DNA from: Gimesia fumaroli
Lineage (GTDB): Bacteria > Planctomycetota > Planctomycetia > Planctomycetales > Planctomycetaceae
Direction of reading: 5' to 3'
Assembly (NCBI RefSeq): GCF_007754425.1
Contig: NZ_CP037452.1
Location: forward strand, 3,943,164 to 4,007,163
Length of the DNA: 64,000 bases
Shown here one piece after another: positions 1 to 10,409 of the stretch. The position numbers and the translations under genes are program-made. The notes under the pieces were generated by a model that was not told where the DNA came from, did no database searches, and worked only from the letters and a program-made list of their open reading frames with translations. Each line of letters opens with the position of its first letter. The stretch's first letter is position 1.

Positions 1-1
1 A

Positions 2-3000
2 AAGTCTAACCAGGAAAAGAAGACAGCGTTCCAATACCGTTCTGATTCCCATGCCATTCAACACACAAAGCAACTACGCGATTTGTCGCAGGCAAAGACC
101 GGTTATGTCATCTGCTATGGAGCAGACAATAAACGGTTTTTCGATGCTCTGCTGCAAAATTCAAAACTGAGAATCATCGTTGTTGAAGAGGATGCCGAAA
201 AAGTTCAGAAGCTCAGAACCAGATACGATGCTTTGGGAGTATACGGTTCACGTATTTCGGTTCATCAGGGAACGCCGCATTCCTATCAGCCCCCCCAGCA
301 TATCGCCAGAATTACGTTGCTTAGTCCTTCGTTTTCGCAGTCAGTCACGGTGAGTCAGATCGAACAAATCTATCGTTCTGTTCGCCCTTATGGCGGGGTT
401 ATTTGGATACCAGTCGAGAATCCAACGCAGATTGAACGTACAAAGTCGATGGTCAAACAGGCAAAACTTCCCAAGGCGAAACAGACAAAACAGTCGGATG
501 GAATTCTGATTCAACGTGTGGGGGCATTACCCGATTCGGCCGACTGGACTCACCAGTATGGCGATATAGCCAACACGGTGAAATCGAATGACAAACGAGT
601 CAAACTTCCCTTGGGAGTTCTCTGGTTCGGCGGAAACACACATGATGATATTCTACCTCGCCACGGTCATGGTCCCCCCGAACAAGTTATTGGCGGCAGA
701 ACCTTTCTGGAAGGCATGAACAGTCTCAGTGCACGTGATGTATATACGGGAGAAGTTCTCTGGAGAAGAGAATTTGAAGATCTGGGAACGTTTGGGATTT
801 ACTTTAATACAACTTATGAAGATACACCACTCAGTACAAAATATAACCAGAAGCATATTCCCGGTGCTAACGCACGCGGCACAAACTATATCGCAACATC
901 CGACGAAGTCTATCTCGCCATTGGTTCCGAGTGTAATGTCTTGAATGCCTCGGATGGAACGACCAAGCAAGTGATTAAACTTCCCGATCCTCAGCAGGAT
1001 TGGGCGTTTATCGCGGTGTATGATGATATTCTGCTGGCAGGGAATGGGTATGCTCATTTTGGAAAACGTGTGGATGAGAAACCGGGAAAAGATGGCCCTC
1101 AGGCAACAGACCTTTCCGCCAGTCGCGGATTGATTGCCTATGATCGCCATTCCGGCGAAGAGCTATGGCGTACTCCTGCCATTCATTCTTTCCTGCATAA
1201 TGGAATTGTAGCTGGCGCGGACCGAGTCTATTGCCTGGATAAACTACCCGCAAGTGCCGAGAAGAAACTGTCCCGGCGTGGCCTGGCGGATCCAGCTCAA
1301 TATCGGATCGTTTGTTTTGATATCCATACCGGGAAAGAACTCTGGTCAACCAGCGAAAGCATCTTTGGGTCCTGGTTAGGCTATTCAGAAAAACATGATC
1401 TGTTGCTTCAGGCAGGTGCGCGTGCCAAAGATCGTCTGAGCGATGAAATTGGTCAAGGCATGATTGCCTATCAGGGACAGAACGGCTCCGTCATCTGGCA
1501 CAACAAAGATCGAAAATATACCGGTCCTTGTGTGATCCATAACGATCTCATTATCACATCCGCCAACTCTTACGAAGTTTCAGGCGGTGCATTTAATATT
1601 TTAGATGGTACACCCTACACAATTACAAATCCGATCACACAGCAAAAAGAAGAACTGAAATTCTCGCGTACTTATGGTTGTAATTATGTGATTGCCAGTG
1701 AGAACCTGCTGACGTTTCGCTCGGGAGCGGCCGGGTTTTATGACCTGGAATCAAAAAGCGGGACTGGTAACTTCGGGGGATTCAAATCAAGTTGTACGTC
1801 TAATCTGGTCGTGGCGAATGGTGTGCTCAATGCACCCGATTATACCCGTACCTGTAGCTGTTCCTATCAAAACCAGACGTCACTGGCACTGATCCATATG
1901 CCTGAAATTGAACTTTGGACCAATAGTCAACTGGGCACAGACTCGAAGTCATCAACGACTGTCAAGCAGGCGGGCATCAACTTTGGTGCGCCCGGCGACC
2001 GTCGTGCCCAGAATGGTACATTGTGGCTCGACTTTCCGAGTGTAGGCGGACAGTCACCAGACCTGGAAGTCAGTATTTCCAATCAGGATTATGGTCGTTT
2101 CCGGCATCATGCACTTAAGGTGATAGAGCCTCTGCCTGAGCATGGTTTGAACTGGGTTGCCGCGTCGGGAATCATCGCCCCCGGGAAAATCACGATTGCA
2201 ATCAACCAGCACATAAAACAGAGTCAACCTGAAGGTATTCCGATCACCGGCGTCGAAGATGATGCGGAAGAAGATTCAAAGGGAGAAGTAAAACTGCATA
2301 GCAGTGATCTGGAACTGGGGCTGGATAAAAATGATCCACAAGTAGTCGCACTGCGATTTTCTGATATTCCATTGTCTGCATCTGACGTGTTGGAATCAGC
2401 GACGATTCAATTTACGGTTGATGAAACGGGTAAATCCGCGAGTCATTTGAAAATCGAGGCAGAAGATTCCGCGGATGCAAAACCATTTACTGAAACAAAA
2501 CAAAATCTATCAGCGCGAAAGCGAACCAAAACTTTTGTCGAATGGGCTCCCCCTCCCTGGACAAAGGTGGGAGCCCATAGTTCAGAACAGACAACTCCCG
2601 ATCTGACTTCGATTCTGAAAGAAATTCAGGCAAAGAAAAACTGGAAATCGGGAAATTCGATCTGTTTTCTGATTACGGGGACGGGAACCCGGATTGCAAA
2701 ATCATATAAAGGAGCCAAATCGGGGTCTGCTCGACTCATCCTGAAAACGAAATCTCAAAATGAACAAGGTGAATCGCCATTAACTCAACCAAATGCAAAC
2801 ATTCCTCAAAATCGATATACGATCAAGCTCACGTTTACAGAGCCTGATGAACACGTCAAGCCGGGGCAGCGACAGTTTCAAGTAGCCTTGCAAGGACAAA
2901 CAGTATTAGGAAACCTGGATATCGTTCAGGAAGCAGGACAGTCGATGCGCTGCCTGGTAAAAGAGTTCAAGGGGATTCCTGTCACCGATCAAATCGAACT

Positions 3001-3073
3001 GGAATTCAACTCCACTAAGGGAGCCAAGTATCCACCTGTCATTTCCGGTATTGAAATCATCAGTGAAAACTGA
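2..3073 (+). CDS. PQQ-like beta-propeller protein, 5' end outside window
   Basis: The frame is open to the left edge with no stop before the TTG at 83, so the true start lies outside. Two parts can be seen. The first ~60 visible residues look like a nucleotide- or SAM-binding Rossmann fold (GYVICYGADNKRF followed by an acidic strand end, IIVVEEDAEKV), as in class I methyltransferases. After that come PQQ/BamB-type propeller blades with the usual G-x-x-x-W signature (DVYTGEVLWRREF, HSGEELWRTP, HTGKELWSTS, GQNGSVIWHN). The last ~300 residues match nothing I know. A CSCSY cluster sits near residue 590 counted from 83. Planctomycetes often have long PQQ-propeller proteins interrupted by a methyltransferase-like domain; substrate and location are unknown. 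It converges on recJ with a 21-nt gap. Confidence 0.75.
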   Translation, partial: KSNQEKKTAFQYRSDSHAIQHTKQLRDLSQAKTGYVICYGADNKRFFDALLQNSKLRIIVVEEDAEKVQKLRTRYDALGVYGSRISVHQGTPHSYQPPQHIARITLLSPSFSQSVTVSQIEQIYRSVRPYGGVIWIPVENPTQIERTKSMVKQAKLPKAKQTKQSDGILIQRVGALPDSADWTHQYGDIANTVKSNDKRVKLPLGVLWFGGNTHDDILPRHGHGPPEQVIGGRTFLEGMNSLSARDVYTGEVLWRREFEDLGTFGIYFNTTYEDTPLSTKYNQKHIPGANARGTNYIATSDEVYLAIGSECNVLNASDGTTKQVIKLPDPQQDWAFIAVYDDILLAGNGYAHFGKRVDEKPGKDGPQATDLSASRGLIAYDRHSGEELWRTPAIHSFLHNGIVAGADRVYCLDKLPASAEKKLSRRGLADPAQYRIVCFDIHTGKELWSTSESIFGSWLGYSEKHDLLLQAGARAKDRLSDEIGQGMIAYQGQNGSVIWHNKDRKYTGPCVIHNDLIITSANSYEVSGGAFNILDGTPYTITNPITQQKEELKFSRTYGCNYVIASENLLTFRSGAAGFYDLESKSGTGNFGGFKSSCTSNLVVANGVLNAPDYTRTCSCSYQNQTSLALIHMPEIELWTNSQLGTDSKSSTTVKQAGINFGAPGDRRAQNGTLWLDFPSVGGQSPDLEVSISNQDYGRFRHHALKVIEPLPEHGLNWVAASGIIAPGKITIAINQHIKQSQPEGIPITGVEDDAEEDSKGEVKLHSSDLELGLDKNDPQVVALRFSDIPLSASDVLESATIQFTVDETGKSASHLKIEAEDSADAKPFTETKQNLSARKRTKTFVEWAPPPWTKVGAHSSEQTTPDLTSILKEIQAKKNWKSGNSICFLITGTGTRIAKSYKGAKSGSARLILKTKSQNEQGESPLTQPNANIPQNRYTIKLTFTEPDEHVKPGQRQFQVALQGQTVLGNLDIVQEAGQSMRCLVKEFKGIPVTDQIELEFNSTKGAKYPPVISGIEIISEN

Positions 3074-3094
3074 GGAGATCCTCACACTCTCGGT

Positions 3095-4858
3095 TCAGGA
3101 TGTGACCGGAGTTTTTGATTTTTCAGAGACCCAGTCTTTCAATTGCAGTTGCACACTTTCAAAGCCGCGAAAGCGATTAATCCCCGGTGCAAAACTGATT
3201 GAAAACGGACCACCATCTTCTTCCATCTGACTGGCCCATTCCCCTTTTCCAAATGCGATCGCTCGTATTTTTGTATTGTGTTGTTGAAAGACCAGGGAAA
3301 GATGCCGCCCCCCTTCTCCCATTGTTCGCGGGGGTTCTGCCAGTTCAACACGCGTTGCCACAAATTGAGGCCGGGGATTCTCTTGGCCAAACGGCCCCAG
3401 GCAATCCAGTTCCCGCACGGATTGTTTTGTGATTTCATTCAAGCAAACTTCTGCATCAATGCGTACCTGCAGGTCATGATCAGAGGGTTGGGGCGCACTC
3501 ACAGCATACTCAGCAAATGCCAGCCGAAAGTCGTTGACTTTGTCTTCTTCAATTTTGAGCCCAGCTGCAGCCTGGTGACCACCATAGCGGGTTAAATGCG
3601 CAGCACAGGATGAGAAGCCGGCATGTAGATCAAAGCCGGCAAATGACCGTGCAGACCCCTGACCGGTGCGAGAATTGGCATCCAATGCAATCAACACGGT
3701 CGGTTTTTCAAAGTGTTCTGCCACTCGATTGGCGACAATTCCGATAACTCCCGGATGCCAGTCCTGATGTGCCAGAACTAATGTTGGATGATCGTTCCAT
3801 TCTTCATTCTCTTCCACCATCTCTCTGGCTTGTTTTAATATCCGGCGTTCTACAGTTCTGCGGTTTTTGTTTAATTCATCCAGATAAGCGGCTAACTGTG
3901 TAGCGCGATCCTGATTAGTTGTTGTCAACAGTTCCACAGCCAGTCGGGCCTGCCCTAGTCTTCCCGCTGCATTCAATCGGGGCGCAAGTGCGAAACCAAT
4001 GTCTTCGGTATCAAGCGTTTGGCCAGATTTAATCTCTGCGACTTTCATCAACTCCAGTAATCCCATTGGAGCAAGCTCAGTAAGGGCTCCCAGTCCGTAA
4101 CGGACGAGAATCCGATTCTCGCCCAGTAAAGGAACGACATCAGCAATAGTCCCAATAGCAGCCAGTCCGACGGCACATTTTAAATACTCACGCATTTTGG
4201 GGGATGCCTTCTGACCATCTCCCAATTTTTGACAAACTGCCCAGGCCAGTTTCAAGGCAACCCCTGCACCACATAGATGCGGAAATTCATAACTACTGTC
4301 TGGTAAACGCGGATGAACCAGGCAATCCGCATCCGGAAGTTCGTCCCCCATCTGATGATGGTCGGTAATAATCAGCTCCAGGCCTAATTCTTTGGCAAGT
4401 GCCGCCTCTTTCACACTGGTGATTCCACAATCCACGGTGATCAGTAATCGCTGGGGATCCTCTTCGTATAACTTTTGGACGGCGTCACAGTTTAAACCAT
4501 AACCATCATCCAGACGATTGGGGATAAAGTAGTCACACTGCCCATTCGCCAGAGTGATACATTGGAGTAAAATGCTGGTGGCGGTCATGCCGTCGACGTC
4601 GTAGTCGCCGTAGATGGTAATACGTCGCTTTGCATTGATCGCTGCGATGACTCGATCGGCAGCATCATCGACGCCTGGCATGGAACAGGGATCCAGAAGC
4701 TCACTCATACGGGCATCAATAAAACTCCGTGCAGATAATGCGTCCCGAAGCCCTCGTGCGATCAGGACCTGAGCCAGAAGCGGTGAGATGCGCATTTCAG
4801 AACTGAGGCCGCGTATTTGAGATTCATCGTGGGGAGCAAATCGCCATTTTTGAGTCAT
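3095..4858 (-). CDS. recJ: Single-stranded-DNA-specific exonuclease RecJ
   Basis: RecJ is a 5'-3' single-strand DNA exonuclease acting in recombination, base-excision and mismatch repair. The 587-residue length fits the family. The DHH core is clear: motif I YGDYDVDGMTA at residues 83-93, the DCGI motif near 143-146, the DHH triad at 166-168, and the DHHA1 motif GGHQAAAG near residue 425. These supply the Mn/Mg ligands. A C-terminal OB-like region follows. The ATG at 4858 starts a normal RecJ N-terminus (QKWRFAP). It is monocistronic here and convergent with the PQQ-propeller gene. Confidence 0.95.
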   Translation of the reverse strand: MTQKWRFAPHDESQIRGLSSEMRISPLLAQVLIARGLRDALSARSFIDARMSELLDPCSMPGVDDAADRVIAAINAKRRITIYGDYDVDGMTATSILLQCITLANGQCDYFIPNRLDDGYGLNCDAVQKLYEEDPQRLLITVDCGITSVKEAALAKELGLELIITDHHQMGDELPDADCLVHPRLPDSSYEFPHLCGAGVALKLAWAVCQKLGDGQKASPKMREYLKCAVGLAAIGTIADVVPLLGENRILVRYGLGALTELAPMGLLELMKVAEIKSGQTLDTEDIGFALAPRLNAAGRLGQARLAVELLTTTNQDRATQLAAYLDELNKNRRTVERRILKQAREMVEENEEWNDHPTLVLAHQDWHPGVIGIVANRVAEHFEKPTVLIALDANSRTGQGSARSFAGFDLHAGFSSCAAHLTRYGGHQAAAGLKIEEDKVNDFRLAFAEYAVSAPQPSDHDLQVRIDAEVCLNEITKQSVRELDCLGPFGQENPRPQFVATRVELAEPPRTMGEGGRHLSLVFQQHNTKIRAIAFGKGEWASQMEEDGGPFSISFAPGINRFRGFESVQLQLKDWVSEKSKTPVTS

Positions 4859-5200
4859 CCGTGCTCTCGATCAGATTCGGAAGGTTTGAATTGAGCTAAA
4901 TCGTGTTAAATAATTAAAACAGAGTTGAGCCTGACTGTCAAAAGTTCTGGATTACCTAAATGTACAAAATGAAAGACTCAACCCGATTTCCCACGAAAAC
5001 GAACCTGATCTCTCCGTGAAATGTCACCTCAAACAGCGTGATCGTTGTATAATCGCTCTAACCGACCTGATCATAAGCAGAGCATCCAGAGATATCGGCT
5101 ACGGGACTTGTCTGTGCTTCACTTCGAGACTAGACTGTATGCTTCTATCGCTTTACACGGTACTTAGATTTCTGATTGAATTACAAATTAAGGTTTTGGG
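4859..5200. other. Intergenic region before ilvN with a possible -10 box
   Basis: 342 bp between divergent recJ and ilvN. A perfect TATAAT lies at 5048-5053 on the plus strand, but no good -35 box is at 16-18 nt, so a promoter is only possible. If used, the ilvN leader would be about 140 nt. A 62-codon frame at 5016-5204 ends in a Leu/Ile/Val-rich stretch and overlaps the ilvN start as ATGA; I see no terminator hairpin that would make it an attenuator. Confidence 0.3.
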
Positions 5201-5719
<519 letters not shown>

Positions 5720-5896
5720 TTCCGCTAGAACGAACAGCAAAAAACTGAATCATGGCTGTTTTGTTCTCCCTGAGCAGGAAGTTGCTTCGTAAGTTCACAT
5801 TGAAACAACTGATGGCTGCTCAAGTTCTAACGTTCTAATAGAAGCAGATCAGGTTCTACTTCTTTCAGCCTTACATCAAAACAAGAGATCAGGATT

Positions 5897-6901
5897 ATGG
5901 CAGTTACAATTTATTATGATGATGATGCAGATTTGTCTTTGTTGAAAGACAAGACGATCGCGATTCTTGGCTACGGAAGCCAGGGACACGCGCAAGCTCA
6001 AAACCTTCGCGACAGTGGCTGCAATGTCATTATTGGACAACGCAAAGGTAGTGAAAATTACGATTTGGCTGTCAGCCACGGATTTGAGCCTGTCTCGATT
6101 GCTGAAGCAACAAAACAAGGTGACCTGATCAACATCCTACTGCCTGATGAAGTTCAGGGAGACCTTTACAAAAGCGAAATTCTTCCGAACTTGAGCAAAG
6201 GAAATCTTCTATTATGCTCACACGGGTTTAATATTCACTTCAATCAGGTTGTTCCTCCAGCAGGAGTCGATGCAGCTCTGGTTGCCCCCAAAGGCCCTGG
6301 ACACCTTGTGCGTAGCGAATACGTTAAAGGTGGCGGTGTTCCTTCGCTGATCGCTTTAGTCGATGGAGCTGCAGAAAGCACTCGTCAACTGGCGTTAGCG
6401 TATGCCAAAGGGATCGGCGGAACCCGCGGCGGAGTGATTGAAACCTCGTTTGCCGAAGAAACAGAAACAGACCTGTTTGGCGAGCAGGTTGTGCTTTGTG
6501 GTGGAGTCAGCGAGTTAGTGAAAGCGGGCTACGACACACTGGTTGAAGCTGGATACCAGCCTGAAATGGCTTATTTCGAGTGTATGCATGAATTAAAACT
6601 GATCGTCGACCTTTTCTATGAAGGCGGCTTAAACTACATGCGTTACAGTGTTTCTAACACTGCTGAGTACGGCGATTACTCCAGCGGACCTCGGATCATC
6701 ACTGATGAAACTCGCAAAGAAATGAAGAAGATCCTGACTGAAATCCAGACAGGCGAATTTGCGAGAAACTGGTTACTGGAAAATAAAGCCAATCAGGCCT
6801 CATTCAAAGCAATCCGTCGCTTGAATCGCCAGCATCCAATTGAAACTGTTGGGAAAGAATTACGACGTATGATGAGCTGGATCGATTCAAAAGAAGTCTA
6901 A
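5897..6901 (+). CDS. ilvC: Ketol-acid reductoisomerase
   Basis: Converts acetolactate or acetohydroxybutyrate to the dihydroxy acid with NADPH and Mg2+, the second step of branched-chain amino acid synthesis. At 334 residues it is the short class I enzyme. The Rossmann motif [17 protein letters not shown] is near residues 26-42 and the NADPH-selecting loop contains RKGS. Acidic metal ligands are in the DLFGEQ and [13 protein letters not shown] helices. It shares direction with ilvN and ends at a strong intrinsic terminator, so ilvN-ilvC is probably one unit. Confidence 0.97.
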   Translation: MAVTIYYDDDADLSLLKDKTIAILGYGSQGHAQAQNLRDSGCNVIIGQRKGSENYDLAVSHGFEPVSIAEATKQGDLINILLPDEVQGDLYKSEILPNLSKGNLLLCSHGFNIHFNQVVPPAGVDAALVAPKGPGHLVRSEYVKGGGVPSLIALVDGAAESTRQLALAYAKGIGGTRGGVIETSFAEETETDLFGEQVVLCGGVSELVKAGYDTLVEAGYQPEMAYFECMHELKLIVDLFYEGGLNYMRYSVSNTAEYGDYSSGPRIITDETRKEMKKILTEIQTGEFARNWLLENKANQASFKAIRRLNRQHPIETVGKELRRMMSWIDSKEV

Positions 6902-6930
6902 TTCGATTCGACTACTTTGCACATAAGCAT

Positions 6931-6971
6931 AAACGCGGCAAAAACTTACCATTGTTTTTGCCGCGTTTTTT
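6931..6971 (+). terminator. Intrinsic terminator after ilvC
   Basis: Perfect 15-bp inverted repeat (6931-6945 with 6954-6968), loop of 8 nt, GC-rich core GCGGC, followed by a T run at 6966-6971. It begins 30 nt after the ilvC stop. Confidence 0.93.
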
Positions 6972-7105
6972 ATGGCACACCGATTCTCTGCTAATGAGTG
7001 AACTTTTTTGGGATGCGATAACAAATCTGGTACCACTTGTCTTTCAGGGTGAGCAGTCATATAAAATGAGAGAGATTATTACTCCGTCCGATTGGAATTG
7101 AAGCT

Positions 7106-7978
7106 ATGCCATCATCGTCACTCCCCCTGCACTCACAGCATCAGCGAACTTATCATGATAATAAGTTTGTCTATCCGGTACTGTCTCGACGTAGCAAGGG
7201 TATTTCGATTGGCGTTAATTTGAATCCGGACAAGATCTGCAATTTCGACTGTATTTATTGTCAGGTCGATCGCAGGGAAGAATCCGAAACCCGCTTTGTT
7301 GGGCTCGATCAGCTTTTAAATGAGTTGGATCATATGCTGAAATTTGTGCTTAGCGGCGAAATCTATCAAGATGCGAAATTCTCTGAGGTGCCTCAGAAAC
7401 TCAGACGCTTAAACGATATTGCTTTTTCTGGTGATGGAGAGCCTACAACATACCGCAATTTTGACCAGATTGCCCAAAAAGTTGCCGAATTAAAACAGAA
7501 ACATCAGGCTGGCCAGGTCAAAATGGTCTTAATTACCAATGCGAGCATGCTGCATCGAGATAGTACTCAGGCTGCGTTAAAAGTCTTCGACGAAAATCAG
7601 GGAGAGATCTGGGCTAAATTGGATGCCGGAACAGAAAGCTATTTTAAAACCGTCGATCGTACCAAAATTCGTTTTGGACATATTCTGGATAACATAGTTC
7701 TTGCAGCCAGACAGCGACCAATTGTGATCCAAAGCCTGTTTATGCTAATCAATCAGAAGCCACCAAAGGAATCTGAGATCGACGCTTATTGTGTACGATT
7801 GAACGAGGTGCTCAATTCCGGTGGCGAAATCAAGTTGGTTCAGGTTTATACCATCGCACGCAGAACAACCGAAGACTATGTATCTTCGCTCAGTTCAGCA
7901 CAAGTCGATCAGATTGCTCGCAAGGTGGAAGAACAGACGAACCTCAAGACCGAGGTTTTCTACGGAAACGCCGACTGA
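7106..7978 (+). CDS. Radical SAM protein, COG0731-like
   Basis: Radical SAM enzyme with the Fe4S4 motif C-x3-C-x2-C at Cys45, Cys49 and Cys52 (KICNFDCIYCQVDR) and a SAM-binding GDGEPT motif near residue 115. The arrangement and the 290-residue length resemble the COG0731 group, relatives of the archaeal wyosine enzyme TYW1; most bacterial members have no known substrate, and I do not assign one. The gene stands alone between the ilvC terminator and a convergent DUF4912 gene. Its stop codon lies in the stem of a 10-bp hairpin. Confidence 0.8.
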   Translation: MPSSSLPLHSQHQRTYHDNKFVYPVLSRRSKGISIGVNLNPDKICNFDCIYCQVDRREESETRFVGLDQLLNELDHMLKFVLSGEIYQDAKFSEVPQKLRRLNDIAFSGDGEPTTYRNFDQIAQKVAELKQKHQAGQVKMVLITNASMLHRDSTQAALKVFDENQGEIWAKLDAGTESYFKTVDRTKIRFGHILDNIVLAARQRPIVIQSLFMLINQKPPKESEIDAYCVRLNEVLNSGGEIKLVQVYTIARRTTEDYVSSLSSAQVDQIARKVEEQTNLKTEVFYGNAD

Positions 7979-8001
7979 CAGAAAAGCGCACTCTGTCAGT
8001 C
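7973..8001. terminator. Hairpin between convergent genes
   Basis: Perfect 10-bp inverted repeat (7973-7982 with 7992-8001), loop 9 nt. It includes the radical SAM stop codon and lies 26 nt before the end of the convergent DUF4912 gene. No T run follows on the plus strand, so its role as a terminator is uncertain. Confidence 0.45.
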
Positions 8002-8026
8002 ATCTGGCGTTGCGAGCGCATTTTCC

Positions 8027-9145
8027 TTACTCGTCGAGCTGAACTGGTTCCAAGTCTTTCGTATTCCGCTCAATGGCCAGCACAATCGTCTGTTGACGCC
8101 GTTTATTAGACGATGTATTGACTGCGGGAATCACCTGTCGTCCATTTGGCAGACTTAAGCGAAGTGCAAACCGACCTTCTTTACTGACGGGAATTTTTTC
8201 ACCGAGTATTGTCACTTCAGATTGTGGATCAGAACTACCATGAATCAGCAATTCGGTTTCCACGTGGAATTCTTTTTTGGTCTTTTTATTTCGAGATCCG
8301 TTTGAATCTCCATTCGCATCAAGCGTCAGAGGAAGTGCAAGACGAGAAACCGGGGTTCCACCGTTTTCAGAACGAGAGGTGTAACGCCTTGACCGTGTAG
8401 CCGAATAGTTACTGTCAAGAGCACGCTTGGTTTTTCCCCCTTTTTCACATACCTCAGGCATTGGAGGGGTCAGTTTATGGGAATAAACCAAGCCAAAAAA
8501 CTTGTTCTGCGGAGTGACAAAACCAAGCTGCAGCTTATAAGAGCGGGCAGGTTGATCGATTTGTACGTACCACAGCCCAGAATCAATTTTGATCTCTACG
8601 TCTTTGACGTAGGCTTTGCTTGTTCGGCTGTTTTCATTCGTCGTAATATCGTAGACCCGAATCACTGGAACTGCTTGATACCAGTAGGCACCCAATGCTG
8701 CTTTAGCACGGTCCAGACTCCCTTGGGTAATCATCCAGGTGGCTAGTAACCAGTGGGAATCTTTCACCTGAGCGGTTAGTTTCGTCTCAGTTGATTCTGT
8801 CGTCGGGTGGAGTTTTTCGCTATGAGAACTCTGCCCATTTGATTTCAACAATTTTTGAATCCGAGCCTGATGGTCGGTCGGTGTCATATTGGACGAAGTC
8901 TGTGAAGGGAAAGCTGGGACAGCAGCAGGATTGGGAGTCCCAGGAGATGAAGACGACTTTTTGTTTTTAGCAGATACAGAATTCTTACGTTTAGGCTTTG
9001 ATTTCGCCATCTTGATTTTTGCGATGGCTTTAACCAACTCCTGCTTTCTCATGCCATGCCAACCGGCAATTCCATGAGACTTTGCTGTAGCTGCTAAATC
9101 ACGACGAGTTTGGCTCTCGAGGGACTTCAGAATGGTTGGGGACAT
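8027..9145 (-). CDS. DUF4912 protein with Rho-N/SAP-like N-terminus
   Basis: The first ~45 residues form a Rho N-terminal/SAP-like helical motif (RRDLAATAKSHGIAGWHGMR, then KQELVKAI), followed by a basic Ser/Lys/Pro linker and a DUF4912 domain (residues ~130-230; WYQAVPVIRVYDIT, SGLWYVQI). A C-terminal region with FHVETELLIHGSS and IPAVNTSS follows. The function is unknown; Rho-N/SAP motifs suggest nucleic-acid binding. A longer frame starts with TTG at 9172, but the ATG at 9145 has GGGAG nine to ten nt upstream while the TTG has no Shine-Dalgarno, so I chose the ATG (372 residues). Confidence 0.75.
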   Translation of the reverse strand: MSPTILKSLESQTRRDLAATAKSHGIAGWHGMRKQELVKAIAKIKMAKSKPKRKNSVSAKNKKSSSSPGTPNPAAVPAFPSQTSSNMTPTDHQARIQKLLKSNGQSSHSEKLHPTTESTETKLTAQVKDSHWLLATWMITQGSLDRAKAALGAYWYQAVPVIRVYDITTNENSRTSKAYVKDVEIKIDSGLWYVQIDQPARSYKLQLGFVTPQNKFFGLVYSHKLTPPMPEVCEKGGKTKRALDSNYSATRSRRYTSRSENGGTPVSRLALPLTLDANGDSNGSRNKKTKKEFHVETELLIHGSSDPQSEVTILGEKIPVSKEGRFALRLSLPNGRQVIPAVNTSSNKRRQQTIVLAIERNTKDLEPVQLDE

Positions 9146-9937
9146 TAGGAATGGCTCCCAGATATCAATCAAGACAATGGTCGGTGTCTCAATAATGCCT
9201 TAGTCTTCCATGACATTCAGGATAAGTTTTAGCACATCTGCCCCGTTCCAACACATATAACTGATCGCAGAAAACTGAACTCCTTTATTTCACACGATCA
9301 TAATGCAGTGAACAATATGTAAACGTCAAATCAATATTTCGACCAGGACGCTACTCTCCCCAGAACAGAAAGCCACTAGTTTTAATTCTCATATTCAGGA
9401 ACCGACGCTGGTAATAAAAAACCAGAGACTGTCATTCCCTTCATGAAATATACACATTCAAACAGGTGCTTTTCGCTGGCTCAGCATCACTGGCTGTGTG
9501 CCCTAAACAGCTTCGGCCCTGAGACCCATACTCCCTAGCAAAGGCTCTGACATATGAATCATTTTTGAAACGTGAAACTACTTTTACCATGAGATGAAAC
9601 AAAAATCAACTATTGCGGCGTTCTGATTTCATCCAATACACACCACGCAATGTCTCATCTCCTTACTGTTATTGCGCTTATAATTTTAGCCTCATCAAAA
9701 TTTCATTGAACTCTTCTGGATGGATCAAAACGGCAATTATCGAAAAGCGGTCAGTATCAAATGTGGTTTTGCTACTGACCACTTAGAATCTGGTTTATTC
9801 CATTCAAACATAAAGTGATCCCGTTTTATTCTCTACCACTTACCCTTGAACGGATTTCTTAACACAAATAGGACATGAACCTACTGAATTTCATTTTTGA
9901 GAATAATTGGTTTCGCCTGATTCGAACGGTAGATACT
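9146..9937. other. Long intergenic region before the atp operon
   Basis: About 790 bp between divergent genes with no convincing coding frame and no recognised RNA. Its one notable structure is the inverted repeat at 9749-9780. The 3' edge carries the atp promoter candidate. Confidence 0.5.
9749..9780. repeat. Inverted repeat (8 bp arms)
   Basis: GGTCAGTA at 9749-9756 pairs with TACTGACC at 9773-9780 over a 16-nt loop; flanking AAG/CTT could extend the stem past one mismatch. On the minus strand it is followed by CTTTTC, giving a weak terminator-like look. It could also be a regulator site. Confidence 0.35.
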
Positions 9938-9966
9938 TTGACTCTTTATTAAGTTGTCTTTACAGT
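9938..9966 (+). promoter_or_regulatory. Candidate sigma70 promoter for the atp operon
   Basis: TTGACT at 9938-9943, a 17-nt spacer, and TACAGT at 9961-9966 (5/6 and 4/6 to consensus). It lies about 40 nt before the first atp reading frame. Confidence 0.5.
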
Positions 9967-10003
9967 CTCCTGCAGCTTTGTTTGATTTTAGTCATGCAGG
10001 CTA

Positions 10004-10330
10004 TTGTTTTGTGTTGTTGCTTACTCACTGAAAGCATCTGTCATGCTGCGACCTGATCGGCGGAGTCAATCATCGCTTGTCGAAGCCCATCGTTGGGTAA
10101 GCCGTTTGACAACCGTCAGTCTTGAAATGGCACTCCCCGCTTTTTTAGGGCACTGGCTCGATGGAAAATGGGGTACCTCACCTTGGCTGACTGCTCTGGG
10201 CGCTGTACTCGGATTTGCTGTCGGTATGACACATTTACTGCGAATGGCTAAAGATGCAGAGCTCAAGCAACGAAAGAAAATAGATCAACCATCAAAAAAC
10301 GCTGAAAAGCTTCATGATGACATTGAGTAA
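10004..10330 (+). CDS. atpZ: AtpZ/AtpI-type F0F1 ATPase accessory membrane protein
   Basis: Small membrane protein at the head of the ATP synthase operon, in the place of AtpZ/AtpI, which assist ring assembly or Mg2+ supply in other bacteria. It has the AtpZ pattern: a helix with G-x-x-L-D (FLGHWLDGKWG), then PWLTALGAVLGFAVGMTHLL, a second helix rich in glycine. A charged tail follows. The coordinate given is the TTG start (preceded by CAGG); an ATG at 10043 would give 95 residues and starts just before the conserved part, so the start is open. Confidence 0.7.
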   Translation: MFCVVAYSLKASVMLRPDRRSQSSLVEAHRWVSRLTTVSLEMALPAFLGHWLDGKWGTSPWLTALGAVLGFAVGMTHLLRMAKDAELKQRKKIDQPSKNAEKLHDDIE

Positions 10331-10409
10331 GTAGATCTAAGAAATTAGTTCAGGTTGAGTTGCCTCAGTTGTTTGTCCCGGATTCAATAAATAAAACCGT
10401 TTCGATACC

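Noticed and set aside
3074-3130. Terminator between the PQQ gene and recJ
   Set aside because: An imperfect CGGTTCA/TGACCG hairpin before a short T run exists, but it overlaps the recJ 3' end and needs a bulge; not listed as a feature.
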